52,957 bases of DNA from Branchiostoma floridae (GCF_000003815.2 NC_049983.1:9948800-10001756); one strand, 5' to 3'. Positions 1 to 11,425 are shown, counted from the first letter of the stretch. Program-made: numbers and translations. The notes: generated from the letters alone by a model not told the origin.

Positions 1-882
1 TAAAGAGGTTGGTATTTTCTTTTGTCGTGTTCTTTTTGTCCAATTGGTCATAGAGCAAGCGGTCGTAATGTCTGTAGACATTTTCACGTGTGTTCTCTAT
101 AGACAATTGGCATTAGTGAAATCTTGACCTGTCTTCTGTATGTAGACACCTGGTCTACGTGACGTCCTGACGTGTGTTCTGTTTATAGCCTCTGTTAAAT
201 TGTGTTCTATCTGTACTTTGTAGACACCTGGTCTAGGTGAAGTCTTGGCGTGTATTCTGTCTGTAAACACCTGGACTGGGCGATGTCTTGACGTGTGTTT
301 GTCTGTAGATACCTGGCCTAGGTGATGTCTTGACGCGTGTTCTGTCTATAAAGTTTTGACGCGTGTTCTGTCTGTAGACACCTGGTCTAGGTGATGTCTT
401 GACGTGTGGTCTGTCTGAAGACACATGGTCTAGGTGAAGTCTTGACGTATGTCCTGTCTAAAGACACATGGTCTAGGTGAAGTCTTAACGTGTGTTCCGT
501 CTGTAGACACCTAGTCTAGGTGAAGCCTTGACGCGTGTTCCGTCTGTAGACACCTAGTCTAGGTGAAGCCTTGACGCGTGTTCTGTCTGTAGACACCTGG
601 TGTAGGTGATGTCTTGACGTATGTTCTGTCTAAAGACACATGGTCTAGGTGAAGTCTTGACGTGTGTTCTGTATGTAGACACCTGGTCTAGGTGATGTAT
701 TGATGTATGTTCTGTCTGAAGACACATGGTCTAGGTGAAGTCTTGACGTGTGTTCTGTCTGTAGACACCTAGTCTAAGTGAAGTCTTGGTCTGTGTTCTT
801 TCTGTAGACACCTGGTCTATGGTAAAGTCTTGACGTGTGTTCTGTAGACACAATTTATGTCTTGACGTGTGTTCTTTCTGTA
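1..882. repeat. 43-bp minisatellite made of splice-acceptor-like units
   Basis: About 17 imperfect direct copies of a unit of roughly 43 bp fill the left edge up to the first gene 1 exon. Each unit contains a cttgac box, then gtgttctgtctgtag, then acacctgg and a gtctaggtgaagt spacer. The last unit is the real intron-exon border of the exon starting at 884: acceptor ctttctgtag followed by ACACCTGG. The array therefore seems to be amplified from a 3' splice site. Long minus-strand open frames here are only translations of the repeat. The array continues past the left edge of the window. Confidence 0.9.
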
Positions 883-883
883 G

Positions 884-1569
884 ACACCTGGCATGGCTGA
901 CGTCTATAATCACATCAAGGCAGACAATTACAGAGGGAACTTTATCTCAGCTATCTACAGACCGGCCGCGGATTCTGCTCTGCATGACGCCTTCAACAAG
1001 AAGTGGAGCGAGTCGGTCGATGCTCTTCAAATCAGAGTTGAGGTAAACAGACAGTAATGTTCTTGATGTATAGATCACTATGTCCTCCAAACCACCAGAA
1101 GTATTGGATGGTCTAGATTTTAACTCCCCCCTTTGAAAAGCGCACTAGCCTCCTTTCTTTAGTTTGAAAATATGCTAATGAAACGAAATTAGGAATTATG
1201 TCGATTCCAGCTTTCTTTGATTCATAAACATTTCCCCACTTATTTGATTTTGAAGCTGAATATTATTACGAACGAAACGTCTTACGCGTTTTCAACAACA
1301 TCAACAACGATAACAATCATTTCAATTTAGCTGATGAACACTATACACAAATACATGTAAAATGGTTTAGTCTCATATCATCAACTTGACAAATTGTTTT
1401 CATCATGTTTCATGACAGTCCCCGATCATACCACACAAGAACATCACGTCCATTATTGAGAAGCAGAGCAGTCCGTTTTGGCAAGTGTACCAGCAGCTCA
1501 TATTGCATGACGTGTACAGCTTCTGGAAGATGGTGGAAGACATGCCGGCCATATTCGTGACAGACACAG
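884..1569 (+). CDS. Gene 1, peptidase-like domain end (two exons)
   Basis: The exons 884-1042 and 1419-1569 encode the last ~100 residues of the peptidase-like domain. YRGNFISAIYR corresponds to MRGNFIGIFTR and VRGNFIAIFSR in the other two genes. The second exon keeps Ser-Phe-Trp and the closing FVTDT strand. The acceptor of the first exon lies inside the last minisatellite unit. The ATG at 893 is internal and not a start, because the homologous reading continues upstream of it through TPG. Confidence 0.75.
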
Positions 1570-4500
1570 GTACTGGGAAGTCAGATTTTATCCCACTGAG
1601 ATATCTCAAGGTTGAAGTAGCGCTGAACTGAAGTCCTTAGTAGCAAAAAAAGTCAATTCTAGATTCGGCGGCCATCTTGGATTTTTAAGGGGCCTGGTGT
1701 ACCGAAACGAGGCTGGACAGGTTCCTAGTTGAAAATATGTACATTTCGATCAACATATAGGTAGGCCATCTTCAGTGGTAAGTTCTGCTCCTCCAACCGT
1801 TGAAATACCGCTGTATATGTGCATGTCATGTGCATGACCCCGGATGACCTGGGATTATCCAAGATGGCCGCCGTATCTTTCCTCATCTTCTTCTTCATCT
1901 TCATCTTCTATATTGCCAGGATTTGCGCGCGGCAGAGAAAAGGACTACTTCCAGTGCGGACCTGACGACAATATGCAGTTGACCGGAGATAGGCTCCTGT
2001 TTCTGAAGAAGATAACAGATGTCTCCACGGCTGTTCTAAGGGACAAGGCAGGAACAAGAGAAGAGTGTCGAGGTGGGGCATGCGTTAATTATAACTTGGT
2101 CACTCCACAGAAGTAAACATAGTGTCCTATGGTAAGGTGAGGTGTAGTCCTATATAGCCCATTGGGGGCTGTAGGGGCAGTGGGTGTTATTACCTCCATG
2201 AAATGTCATGGAATGGAGGTTATATTTTCTGTTATGTGTCTCTGTCTGTGTAGATGATTACTCAAGAACGGCTGGATGGATTGGTTTTATACTTGTTGTG
2301 TTGGTGGGGTGTGATGAAAGCTCGAATCGATGAGATTTTGGGAGCCGTATCTGTCGTTATAATCAATGTAATAATATAAGAAATCACCCCTATATTTGAG
2401 ATATATTGGTACAGGCATCGTGCTTTATGTTTATGTTAATGGGCTTAGCTCCAAGCAGATGGTGAGGTGACAGCTGTTTGGGGAACCCCGAGTTTTTTTT
2501 AATATGATAATTAGATTTATTTATGTCTGCTTAGGATAACATGGTGATGTGAAGCGTAAGTATAATTGTAAGAAGTTGAGGTACATTTAACGATAATGCT
2601 TAACAGGTATGGATGTCTCACATACTGTACTGCTGATTTGAGTGACATGGTGATTAAAATGCCATTAGGTCCTCTCATCTGGGTTGGGTGTGTTGGGTGT
2701 TTTATGGGCGATGCAGATGTTCTGATTTTGTTACGATAAGGGACAGTTGTTAGTTGTCTCTTTCGTAGCCAATGGTACTTGTTTTTTAGCAGACGAGGTT
2801 GGCGCCAAGTATTCATCTTACAGTTGGTGTAGGGTTGTCAGAGGAAAGTGTGCATCTCGTTTTTGTACCGTGTGAACAGCTGATGTTATGACATATTGGT
2901 GGAAATAACCATCACCATCTCACCAAATCACCATCTGACTAAAGTTGGCCACATCCCTTCTTCTTTCTGAGTTTCCCAACTTCCTCCCACCACACAGCTC
3001 TGAGGCACATAGTCGAACCTCAATAATGCTGACAACCTTAGACATTTTAAATGCCAAACATCAAGCTTAAGGAACACCACGCTACCATATGCCGTCGACC
3101 TCTTAAACGCACATTACACAATTAAGTGTCACATTTTGATAATTACTAATCAGATGGACATCCTCTGTGTCATTAAACAAATACACCACTACTTTCCCAT
3201 AACATTTATATTATATAACCATTAGTCTCAAATACAACCGACAATAAACATACATACCATCCACAAAAAAGCAATAAATATTTCATGGAGGTATGAGGTC
3301 CCCGAACTCTAGTTCCCTATGTTTAGGGCAAGGTATTTTTTTTTAGAATTTGATTTGGGACAGACGAAAACAATGTGACACTGCACTCAAGTTATAACTT
3401 ATGAAGTACAGACAGAAGGTAAAGGTAGTCTTTTACCTTCACTATGTTTAGACAACTTGGTATTTTGTTATTTGCTTTGGGACATCAGGCGAGGACAGTG
3501 TGGTACCGCACTCAAGTTAGTAACTTATTTTATCGGTGCCACATACGAAGTACAGACAGAAGGTAAAGACAGTCTTTTACCTTCGAATTCACTACATTTA
3601 GGACAAGGTATTGCAAGAAGGCGAACCCATCCCTCTCTTTCCACTGCATTTTATAATCATTACCTCCCCAATCAAGATCAGATACCCATTTCTACCCCTA
3701 GGTGGAGTGAGGACACGAAGTCTAGCAGGAAAGGCCAAGAATTGAACCCGTTATCTCTTCATCTTGAGTTCTCTAGCCTTGCCACTCAGCCATTCAACGA
3801 CACACAGTTCTAAGACATAGCAGGAAATTGTACCAAAGATGTATCAGTAAGAAGTACAGTCGAGTTTCGTCTTTCTCTTCAGATCCAACCACTGAAGCGC
3901 CAGCCAACTTCGAAGGTGGCCTTGAACTTCACGGCGAGTTGACCATGGGGGCAAGTGACAGACGTTCCTATTCTTTCCTCGTCTCATCCTTTTCGTCTTC
4001 TGGTATAGTCCACGCGATGTTGTCCAACTCTACCTGGAGCAAGGCCCTTACAGGTTTGTATGTAATTACGTTTCCGTGTATCAGCATATGCAGGCCAAGT
4101 CCAGTAAAACAACATAACATGTGACTTGTTCACTACAATTGCATACTATTAGTTGCAACATTAACTTTCCACTCCAGACTGTGTTTTGTAACGACATACA
4201 GACCATGTCTCAAAGGCAGTAAGATATCACAACGACATCAACAAGCGATACTACTATTGATAGCGTAATCCATGCTTATCCATGAGTTCAAACTATCCCT
4301 GGGAAGATACTTGTAAAACTTGCCATGTCTCATAGTTGCCATCTGTATCTGAAACTACACTTAGGTCGGTACGATGGTGACACTCATCGTCTACTGCTGC
4401 GGCCTAAGGCAGTTGTCGCTAATGATGCGTTTGATACGCTCCTTTGTGGCATGACAGGAAATGTGAGTATGAAATAATAATCTGTATATTGTATTGTACA

Positions 4501-5826
4501 TTTTCGTGTGCTTTTTGCTCTACAACGCTAGATGTTGGTATGAATGTTTTACACGTGATGTGTTGTTCTTATACCGTTCTGTCCTTTCTTTTGTCGTTCT
4601 CGTCACACACACTCTCCTGTCTCTCTGAGAGAGATGGAGAGAGATAGAAAGACCACAGAGAAAGTGTGTGTGTGTGTGAGAGGGAGAGAAAGAGAGAAAG
4701 AGAGAGGGAGAGATTATGTATCATTCCTTGTTATTTGCCGCAGTTGGACAAGCTGTCCGATGGTGTGCTGTACAGCGGACAGCTGACAGGAAGGTGTGGC
4801 ATATCCGGGTCAGGCCAGGAGCACATAACCTTCGTGCTCTATAGCGAACAAGGTCGGTACCTATGTTATAAGTTACATAACGTTCATTTGCTTCTTTGAT
4901 ATCTGTTGGTTGCGCTGTTGGACCAGATATATGGTTGGTTTGTGGTTGGGAGAAAATCGGTATGGCTAGAGCGTGTTTGGGTGAAGATCGATATCGATTA
5001 TCAATCACATTTATTTAGCACTTAATTGATAGTTGGAAAAGTTGTGATAAAAGTTGTAATATTAGTGAAAAAATGTGATAGCATCTCTCTATCTCATTAT
5101 TTCACTAGTAAGAGGAGAACAATTTTCGTCTGGTAAAATAATGTGATATGATTCTGACAACCATTTCCACGTGTATAAGTACTAGTAGTTGACACAGTTA
5201 TCGCCTGAAAAATATGCATTTGACATGATAATGTGATAAATAGACAGTATTGTTTGGGTGTCATATTTTACTCTTAAACTGCAACTAGGTTTTTGGTAGG
5301 TAGGTCGGGAGCCATGTTCGGCTATTTGTAACCGGAACTTGAAAATGCTGTAAAATCCTCAGTATTATGTGTTCATCGTTTGTACAGGTGCATTAGGCGG
5401 TGGACCTAGCTTGGCCCTACCAGTCATCCTCAGTCTGTTAAGTAGTGTTCTTGTCAGCGCGATGTCCGCATGGTGCTACTACAAGAGGTACGTCCGAAAT
5501 ACAATCCTACATTTACACTAAGTTGTAAGTGGATACCAATTTCATAATTATAGCTTAACGCTTCCTTCCTGAGTTATGCTGTCCAACCACAAATAGATAA
5601 ACAAACAAACAAACAAACAAACAGACAGAATAATAAACAGCCATACGGCTGTAGCCTAAAACTACACTTTATTGGCGAAGGTAATCATACGGGACTTTCA
5701 AAATGCATTTGATGATAGAAAAGAAGTGTAAAGTGACATATTTGACATTTCTCCAACTGTTCTAGGAAACATAGTGATCAAGAATTGAAGACACCGATAC
5801 TGAGTAAGGGACCCCAGTCTGCGTGA
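884..5826 (+). CDS. Gene 1 (partial): C-terminal half of a membrane-anchored M28-like pseudopeptidase
   Basis: The 3' eight coding exons are visible: 884-1042, 1419-1569, 1920-2072, 3883-4053, 4365-4462, 4744-4852, 5388-5487 and 5766-5826 (TGA 5824-5826). All borders are GT-AG and phases join without a break (0, 1, 1, 1, 0, 1, 2). They match exons 14-21 of gene 3 in order and phase, so this is the last part of a second module plus the membrane anchor. The first visible exon starts TPGMADVY (gene 3: TPLWEDVY). The next has HDVYSFW, the slot where active M28 enzymes carry a zinc-binding His after Asp; here it is Val. Then come the linker LTGDRLLFLKKITDV, the beta region with NSTWS, a YSGQLTGRCG exon and a hydrophobic helix. 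This is the most diverged paralog. The upstream part, including any signal peptide, lies outside the window. Confidence 0.8.
1920..2072 (+). CDS. Gene 1, helical linker exon
   Basis: The acceptor tattgccag at 1919 opens a phase-1 exon that ends at a gtgggg donor. It encodes a charged amphipathic stretch, LTGDRLLFLKKITDV, matching LTDDRLGFLKKITNV and LTKERLEFLKKITDV in gene 3. It is preceded by a long ttcttcatc pyrimidine tract that fits a strong acceptor. Its role is unknown; by position it joins the peptidase-like domain to the beta-rich region. Confidence 0.7.
2192..3292. mobile_element. Possible non-autonomous DNA transposon in a gene 1 intron
   Basis: A perfect 13-bp inverted pair, ACCTCCATGAAAT at 2192 and ATTTCATGGAGGT ending at 3292, encloses about 1.1 kb of AT-rich non-coding sequence. 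A further copy of the arm folds back just inside the left end (tcatggaatggaggt). No clear target duplication or transposase is seen, so the class is open. Confidence 0.45.
3320..3610. repeat. Tandem duplication of about 125-150 bp
   Basis: Two consecutive units contain gcactcaagtta, gaagtacagacagaaggtaaag and agtcttttaccttc in the same order, followed by the start of a third (atttaggacaaggtatt). It lies in the gene 1 intron before the exon at 3883. The open frame crossing it has no homolog among the paralogous exons, so it was not called as a gene. Confidence 0.7.
3883..4852 (+). CDS. Gene 1, beta-rich extracellular region (three exons)
   Basis: The exons 3883-4053, 4365-4462 and 4744-4852 are equivalent to gene 3 exons 17-19. 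The first holds TTEAPANFEGG and the glycosylation sequon in LSNSTWS. The second (RYDGDTHRLLLRP) ends in a Cys-Gly segment. The third has the SDGVLYSGQLTGRCG motif, shared with SGVLFTGELNGKCG and SGVLYSGAIHGSCS. The alternating hydrophobic pattern suggests a beta sandwich. I cannot name a domain family. Confidence 0.72.
4660..4715. repeat. GT/GA microsatellite
   Basis: A run of (GT)n followed by (GA)n-type sequence lies 30-80 bp upstream of the gene 1 exon at 4744. The arginine/glutamate-rich reading frame across it is a by-product of the repeat. Confidence 0.85.
5388..5826 (+). CDS. Gene 1, transmembrane helix and cytoplasmic tail (two exons)
   Basis: The exon 5388-5487 encodes a Gly-rich lead and a hydrophobic helix (LALPVILSLLSSVLVSAM) followed by WCYYKR, a stop-transfer border. 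The exon 5766-5826 adds a short tail beginning RKHSDQELK and ending PQSA before TGA. The intron phase (2) and position equal those of genes 2 and 3, but the tail has no GPxFxPL pattern, so the cytoplasmic end has diverged. Confidence 0.75.
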
Positions 5827-6058
5827 AGACGGGTGACTTTCGGCAGAAGCTTCGTGCAGAGACGTCTATCCTTACAAGACATACGATTTGTGCTTGTTTC
5901 TTATTGATCGGACCTGAAGACTGTGGTCGTTGAAAATTTGACCGGTTTATACCTCTGTGTTTGAAGAAAGTTAAGCACTGTGCTACATAGTATACATTTT
6001 GTATTATGGTGGTACTATGATGGTCAAACAAAATTGTTACCGATAACGGAGGGAGGGT

Positions 6059-6064
6059 AATAAA
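6059..6064 (+). terminator. Candidate polyadenylation signal of gene 1
   Basis: AATAAA lies 233 bp after the gene 1 stop codon and is the first such hexamer in the 3' flank. Confidence 0.6.
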
Positions 6065-6669
6065 ATCTCAATTATCGTATCAAAATAAGACATATTTCCA
6101 GACAACTTTCGGACGAGATACAGGTTGTACATCGTTAGATACATGAATAGTTTTATTACCTACTTGAAAAATCACCAGCTACAAACGCAACACATTATCC
6201 TAAAACATTGTTTAATCTGTAATGTGTCAATATTTTTTACGTAATTCAATATGATGTCCCTGCAATCTGTGCTTTTCAATCAACAAACAAATGTTATTAT
6301 TCGGTGATTTAGCACATGATAAACAATAGGAAAATTTGCTGACACTGTACGGAATCATATACCAAGCAAGAGATATGTTAAGTTTAAATGGATATCAATG
6401 TGTAAAAAAGAAGACGTCGTGTAAGGTCAAAAAGAATATGTTTTGACAGATCTATGGTACTGTTGTTCTCTTGATTCCTTGGTCACCAAACATGCCCCAA
6501 ATGAAGCCCGGTTTAGCACCTAGCCCTTTCGTGACCGAACTATCTCAACCCTACAAACATCGAGACAATCATCAACCATATATCGTTGCGTCCTTTTTAA
6601 TAAAACCTGGATAAAAACATCACATTCCTAATGCTACAAAATTATCTATGCAAAATCATCGTATTAAAC

Positions 6670-8570
6670 CTAGACACGTATGCAGACCATAAATGGTTTA
6701 TGATGTTAATAAAATTTGATTACGGAGGATGTTGCTTATTATCGTTATTGGACCATTCCGTTGCAGATGTTCCGTTGTCGTAGTTGTCATTGTTCATCGG
6801 TAATCATTAACAGCACGTCTTTTGATACGGACTGCTAAGTGACAGCTTTGGATCACACACCGATGGAAGATAATGTGAGGAAAATATGGAAGAATTATGC
6901 ACAGAGCAATTGGGGTTTGCGAGGGATGCAAGCCTCGAACCTCTGTTTCCAGTGTAGGCTTGCCTTTGCAAATCAGTTTCAGGACCTAATCGACTTATAA
7001 GCCGGTTTGCTCTGGTATTGACCTAGTCAAGGTAACACCGGTTCGATATCAAGCGTCCTCCGTAAGGTGATTTGAACCATTTTAAATCATTTCGCCCGCG
7101 AGTAAAGTCGAACACACACGATTACAAACAAACAAACCAATTGATTACACTGGTTCTTTTTCACGTACGAGGGTAATGATTATGAATCAGAAGGAACATT
7201 ATTATATAACCTACTTCTCTAACAAAAGGACTTCGACCCGCATTTATGTAATATCTGCGCCATCTAACCTACTTTTCTCACGCAAGGACTTTGACCTGCA
7301 TTTAGGTACTATAGAACATCTACGGGGTAAATGTGTCTCAGATAGCAAACATTACACAACACCCTGGTTGTTTCAGCAAGATATAGTAACGATACCTCTT
7401 TTTATTCAGCGAAGGCAGAGACCTCGCTGATAGGCGTAATTTGACAATTTTGTTCACACTTTGTGTCTTTTATATTCTTTTCAGTCCTCCTTTCACATTT
7501 TGCATGAGATTCAAATTATGAAGTTAAAGGGTATACGTACATTTACCCAAATCCAAACTAGGTCACAGCGAGATCTCGAGGCGCTTGCCGTTAGTGAATG
7601 AGTGACCTGGGTGGTACTGATAACGGGGAGCACACATTAGATCAGGCCGTGCTATGCAAACAAAGCACCATTGTCTGTATGCTTCTGTCGTCAGTGTTTG
7701 GACACTAGAGTTTAGCGGAGGGACCACGACGCCATTTGAACTGTATCAAATCTACGGTGTGCCCAAAAGCCATTGTGACAGTTTCTACTATTTCTTCTTC
7801 TGTAGACGTATGAAGACTTAGAGAAGTCGGTCAGACACTCTGCATTCAAAAGGTACGTCATTCATATACATGCGAACTAAGTACTGTGTGCGTGTGTGTG
7901 GCAATGTCGCTCTAGCCTTCATTGTCTTCAAGTATGAATCTCGAAAATCACCGCAAAAGCGATATGATTTAGAATTTGCGTACAAACAATTGACGATTTA
8001 AACTATCGTAACGGGAGAAGTTATAATGTATGTCACACTGGTAAATGTATTAATCTTGCTTTTAAACACATGGTGCTGATGCCAGGTGTTTGTACCAAAC
8101 GTTTGCGTTCCTGCTTTACCCTGGACAGTGATATAACAGTCGGTAAACACTCAGATACGCCATAAAATGGCAGTTTTATCATTTCGTCTTTGGCAACTAC
8201 GAGGATGTTTTGAACTACTGCCGCTAGCTCTTTCTCACAAGTATCCATGTATCTGTGTATGTATGAGCCAGCTATAGAAATCCCGTACCTTGTGTACCTC
8301 AGTGAAAAATCAAGGTATTATTTTTGGCGTGTAGGTCTGTGCTCTTGCATGTGTGTCTTTGATATTTGTAGCCAGCATAACTGAACATCTCTGATTGATT
8401 CCAACTCTTTTTGGTGTGTATGTAGGTCTTGTTAACTCGTTACTACAGCTGAACATACTATTGTCTTGATATCTAGGTGGTTGATAGCTTTTGATAAACG
8501 GATGAAGTGGCGTATGTTTTTACCCCCGGCCCCCTAACAGCTTACTCCGGAACTGCAGGGGCGTTTTCGT
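6670..8570. repeat. Duplicated intergenic segment, copy I
   Basis: Blocks align in order with 32290-33700. Examples are atgaatcagaagga (7183 and 32680), cttcgacccgcatttatgta (7230 and 32727), acattagatcagg then gctatgcaaacaaagc (7634 and 33178) and tgtagacgta (7802 and 33330). The part from about 7790 also matches 10055-10870. Copy I retains an ATGCAAA octamer. Confidence 0.75.
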
Positions 8571-8800
8571 TATTTTCTAGGGAGGATAACCAAAGGAACG
8601 GCAAATTTTCATGTTATATATGAAGGTAGAAGGCATGTACACAGTAACATGCAAAGTAATAGAAAGACTTAATTTCCATAAAAATATATTACTATGTGTA
8701 AATAATAGGATGAAGTTAATATGCACAATTTCTGATGAAATGCAAAGTTTAACATGGAATCCTGCCAAAGTAAAGGACTTTAACACATCAATATATGCTA

Positions 8801-9374
8801 CGAGGGGCGTGCAAGAAGTAATGGCCCTGACCCACTTTCAGTCGTCTGATCTAAATGAAATTTTGTATGTGTAATGATTCATATCTCTATGGGTTATGTT
8901 GCAAAAGACAGCTCTGAACTAATTGTGGTTTCTGATTTACTGGTGTTTGAACTTAGTCAGGTGCGAAATGGACCAGGTGTGAAATGGAACCAGTTGAGTG
9001 TCGCGCAGTGATCCGGTTTTTGTATTTGAAAGGACGCACACCAAAGAAGACTTTTGATGAAATAAATGAAACTTATGGTGATGATGCCCCATCATATGAC
9101 CTTGTAAAACGCTGGCATCCTGAATTCAAACGTGGTCGGAAGTCTGTGGAAACAACTCCCAGACTTGGTCGTCCCTCTTCTGCCATTGATGAGGCATCTG
9201 TTGGAGGACCAACCTGGGGTGTCCTACAAAAACGGTGTCCAGAGCTGCATCAAACGATGGGAGAAATGCATAACTCTGGGTGATTCCTATGAAGAAAATG
9301 ACTAATATCTGTGCCAAGTTTCATTAATCTCCTGAGGAAATGGGTCAGGGCCATTACTTATTGCACGCCCCTCG
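8801..9374. mobile_element. Mariner-derived MITE with transposase remnants
   Basis: Near-perfect inverted repeats starting CGAGGGGCGTGCAA at 8801 and ending at 9374 are flanked by TA dinucleotides, the mariner target. Inside, a + strand frame from 8984 encodes the N-terminal helix-turn-helix region typical of mariner/SETMAR transposases (VECRAVIRFLYLKGR, PSYDLVKRW, GRPSSAIDE). Further on, CIKRWEKCITLGDSYEE resembles the transposase C terminus. The whole catalytic D,D34D region between them is absent. It is an internally deleted, inactive element. Confidence 0.88.
8984..9283 (+). pseudogene. Mariner transposase, internally deleted remnant
   Basis: The readable portion is about 70 residues of DNA-binding domain joined to roughly 20 residues of C terminus. 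The join is out of frame: the C-terminal motif is read in another frame from about 9247. With no catalytic aspartates it cannot transpose by itself, but the HTH segment is still recognisable. Confidence 0.8.
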
Positions 9375-9954
9375 TATGTTACGAAATACCCAAATTGCAC
9401 TATGCCGATTACAGCCTTGTCTTTATCATCAAAGAGACAAGATATAACAATAACACTGGATTTATTTGATGGATGTATGTTGTCTCTGAACTGTTTTATT
9501 TGTACCGCTCCAAATATACCACACTGTCAAGCCTTTCCAGTAGAAATGTTTTGAGTTGGTAATCTTTGACCCCTTGGCCTAGTTTTACATAAGTGTCCTA
9601 TTTTGCCCTCCTTGCGATGGCAGATGCGAAGAAAATTGAAAATGTATTTTTTCAATAATATTTTTCACAAAATATGGTACAAATAATGAAAAAATTGTGG
9701 AAACCGAAAAAGTTGGTATATACCGACTTTTAAATGGAATTTGGCTGCCATACTCATCGAGGAATTAAGTGTTGACAACAATTGCATTGCGCACGAGCAA
9801 CAACGATTACAACAGGTATGATAAAAAATGTGATCCCTGTACAATCATATTTCTTTGCACTATGTTGTTTTCAAGACTGCATAATGATGCTCTAGATTTA
9901 AAGACACTAGTTAGAACAAACAACAGAGATGCCTGATGATATCCCGGGCCTCTA

Positions 9955-10870
9955 GCAGATGATTAACGAGGTGATCTAAAATACATAGAGAAACCAGTGG
10001 TCTACAGTCAGAACTTTTGTTAGCCCTTCACTGACCTTTGACAATAAGGTACATCCTTCTTCTGTAGACATGTAGAGACGTAGAGCAATTGGTGTAGATC
10101 CTGCATTCAAAAGGCATCTGATTCCCATATAAAAGATGAACTGTGTAATATGTGTTTGTGTGGCAATGCCATTCTAGTCTTGAATATCCTTGAAATATGC
10201 ATCTGGAATAACACCACGAAAGTAATGGTTTAAAATTCCCGCAAAACTGAGTTCAAACTATTAACGATTCAGAGTACCGTAAGGTGAAATGTTATATTCT
10301 TTGTCACGCGCTGGTAAAGGTTGTCTTGCTTTTAAACAAAAATAAAATGATGATAAATATATCCGTTCCTGTGGACAGTAATGCAAGACTCAGTAAACAC
10401 ATTTTATGGAATAAACCATAAAATGGAATTTACACCCGTTCTTCTTTCACATTTACGAGAACGTTTTGAACTACTCCTTCTCTTTGTATGATATGCGCAT
10501 GCGTCTATATATTATGTGTATGCTATGACAATCTAATATCCTAAGTATCTTTCTGAAAGACTCATGTCTGTGTATTTGTCTGTGTGTGTGTTCGGATATT
10601 TGTGGTCAGCATAATCTAACACCTCTGGAATGATTCCTACGATATTTGGTATGTTGGTAGGTCATGGTCAACTTTTTGCCTCCTGGTTTCTGAGCTTGGT
10701 ACTGCAGCAGAACTTCCGCTTTGTACATCTCTTGTCTAGGGCATGCTGTGGTCTTGATTTGTGGCAGCATATAGCTTTTGATGTACGGATGAAGTGGTAT
10801 ACATTTGCCCCCACGCCATCCCAGCAGCTTAATCTGGAACATCTCTTTCACCCCCCCCCCCAAATATTTC
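9955..10870. repeat. Duplicated upstream segment, copy II, with a decayed promoter
   Basis: The left part (gatgattaacgaggtgatct, 9959-9978, then ctgacctttgacaataaggt) copies the gene 2 promoter block at 11326, but the TATA box reads CTAAAATA. From 10055 it switches to the copy I sequence (tctgtagac, cctgcattcaaaagg, gtgtggcaatg, cttgcttttaaac), continuing to about 10870. The hybrid points to an old unequal recombination. Confidence 0.65.
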
Positions 10871-11325
10871 GTGCAACTAACAACACTAAACTGTTCAAGC
10901 TGACATGAAGCAAAGTGTTGATAGCGATTGCATTGCGCACTCGCGAATACTGCATATGGCTAACATTGCATTGCTTTTTACTTAAGATTCAACATTGGTT
11001 CTCGTATTACACGTAGTAGTTTTAAATGAGATGAATAATATATATTGCTTTAACATGTAGGAGCTTGAGCTTCATTTTTAGTTCCATTGTGTAACGTCTT
11101 AATCATCACAACGGGTTATTGATGTGTTTACCTACATGTACTGTAAGGAACATCAACGATTAACAAAACTGTAATCTCTTGAGAATCGCATTTGCTTTCT
11201 TGTTTCAAAATCAGCTTTTTCAGACTCTATTTTGTTTCTTGTTTTCAGATGACTTGTACTGTTGCAAATTTTGAGACAATAGTTGAAACGCTAACAGCGT
11301 TAAAAGAGAGGTTTAGTGATAACTC

Positions 11326-11425
11326 AACAGTAGCAAATGATTAACCGGGTGATCTATAAATATACTATAACCTACCAATTGACTCAGTATTCTTTGTTAG
11401 CCCTATACTGACCTTTGACACTAAG
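11326..11425 (+). promoter_or_regulatory. Gene 2 core promoter with TATA box
   Basis: TATAAATA at 11355-11362 lies inside a block almost identical to the one upstream of gene 3: gcaaatgatt, one variable base, then accgggtgatctataaata. The start codon is 170 bp downstream. A direct-repeat-1-like nuclear receptor sequence, TGACCTTTGACAC, sits at 11409-11421, just downstream of the expected start of transcription. Confidence 0.65.

Larger units (their letters stand above)
5827..8800. other. Gene 1 3' UTR and intergenic DNA, no gene found
   Basis: Open frames here are short and match no paralog exon. After the candidate poly(A) signal the sequence is AT-rich. From about 6670 it resembles the DNA upstream of gene 3 (32290 onward). 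Confidence 0.6.

Noticed and set aside
1-882. Possible CRISPR array at the left edge
   Set aside because: All parts of each unit are repeated; there are no unique spacers, and the host is a eukaryote.
893-895. ATG as a start codon for gene 1
   Set aside because: The homologous exon in genes 2 and 3 is internal, and the coding similarity (TPG before the Met) starts upstream at the acceptor.
233-913. Minus-strand frames with repeated RPGVYRQNTRQ-like text
   Set aside because: They are translations of the 43-bp minisatellite. Frame and length follow the repeat unit and there is no other support.
2517-2816. 99-residue minus-strand frame
   Set aside because: It lies inside the AT-rich transposon-like segment of a gene 1 intron and resembles no family.
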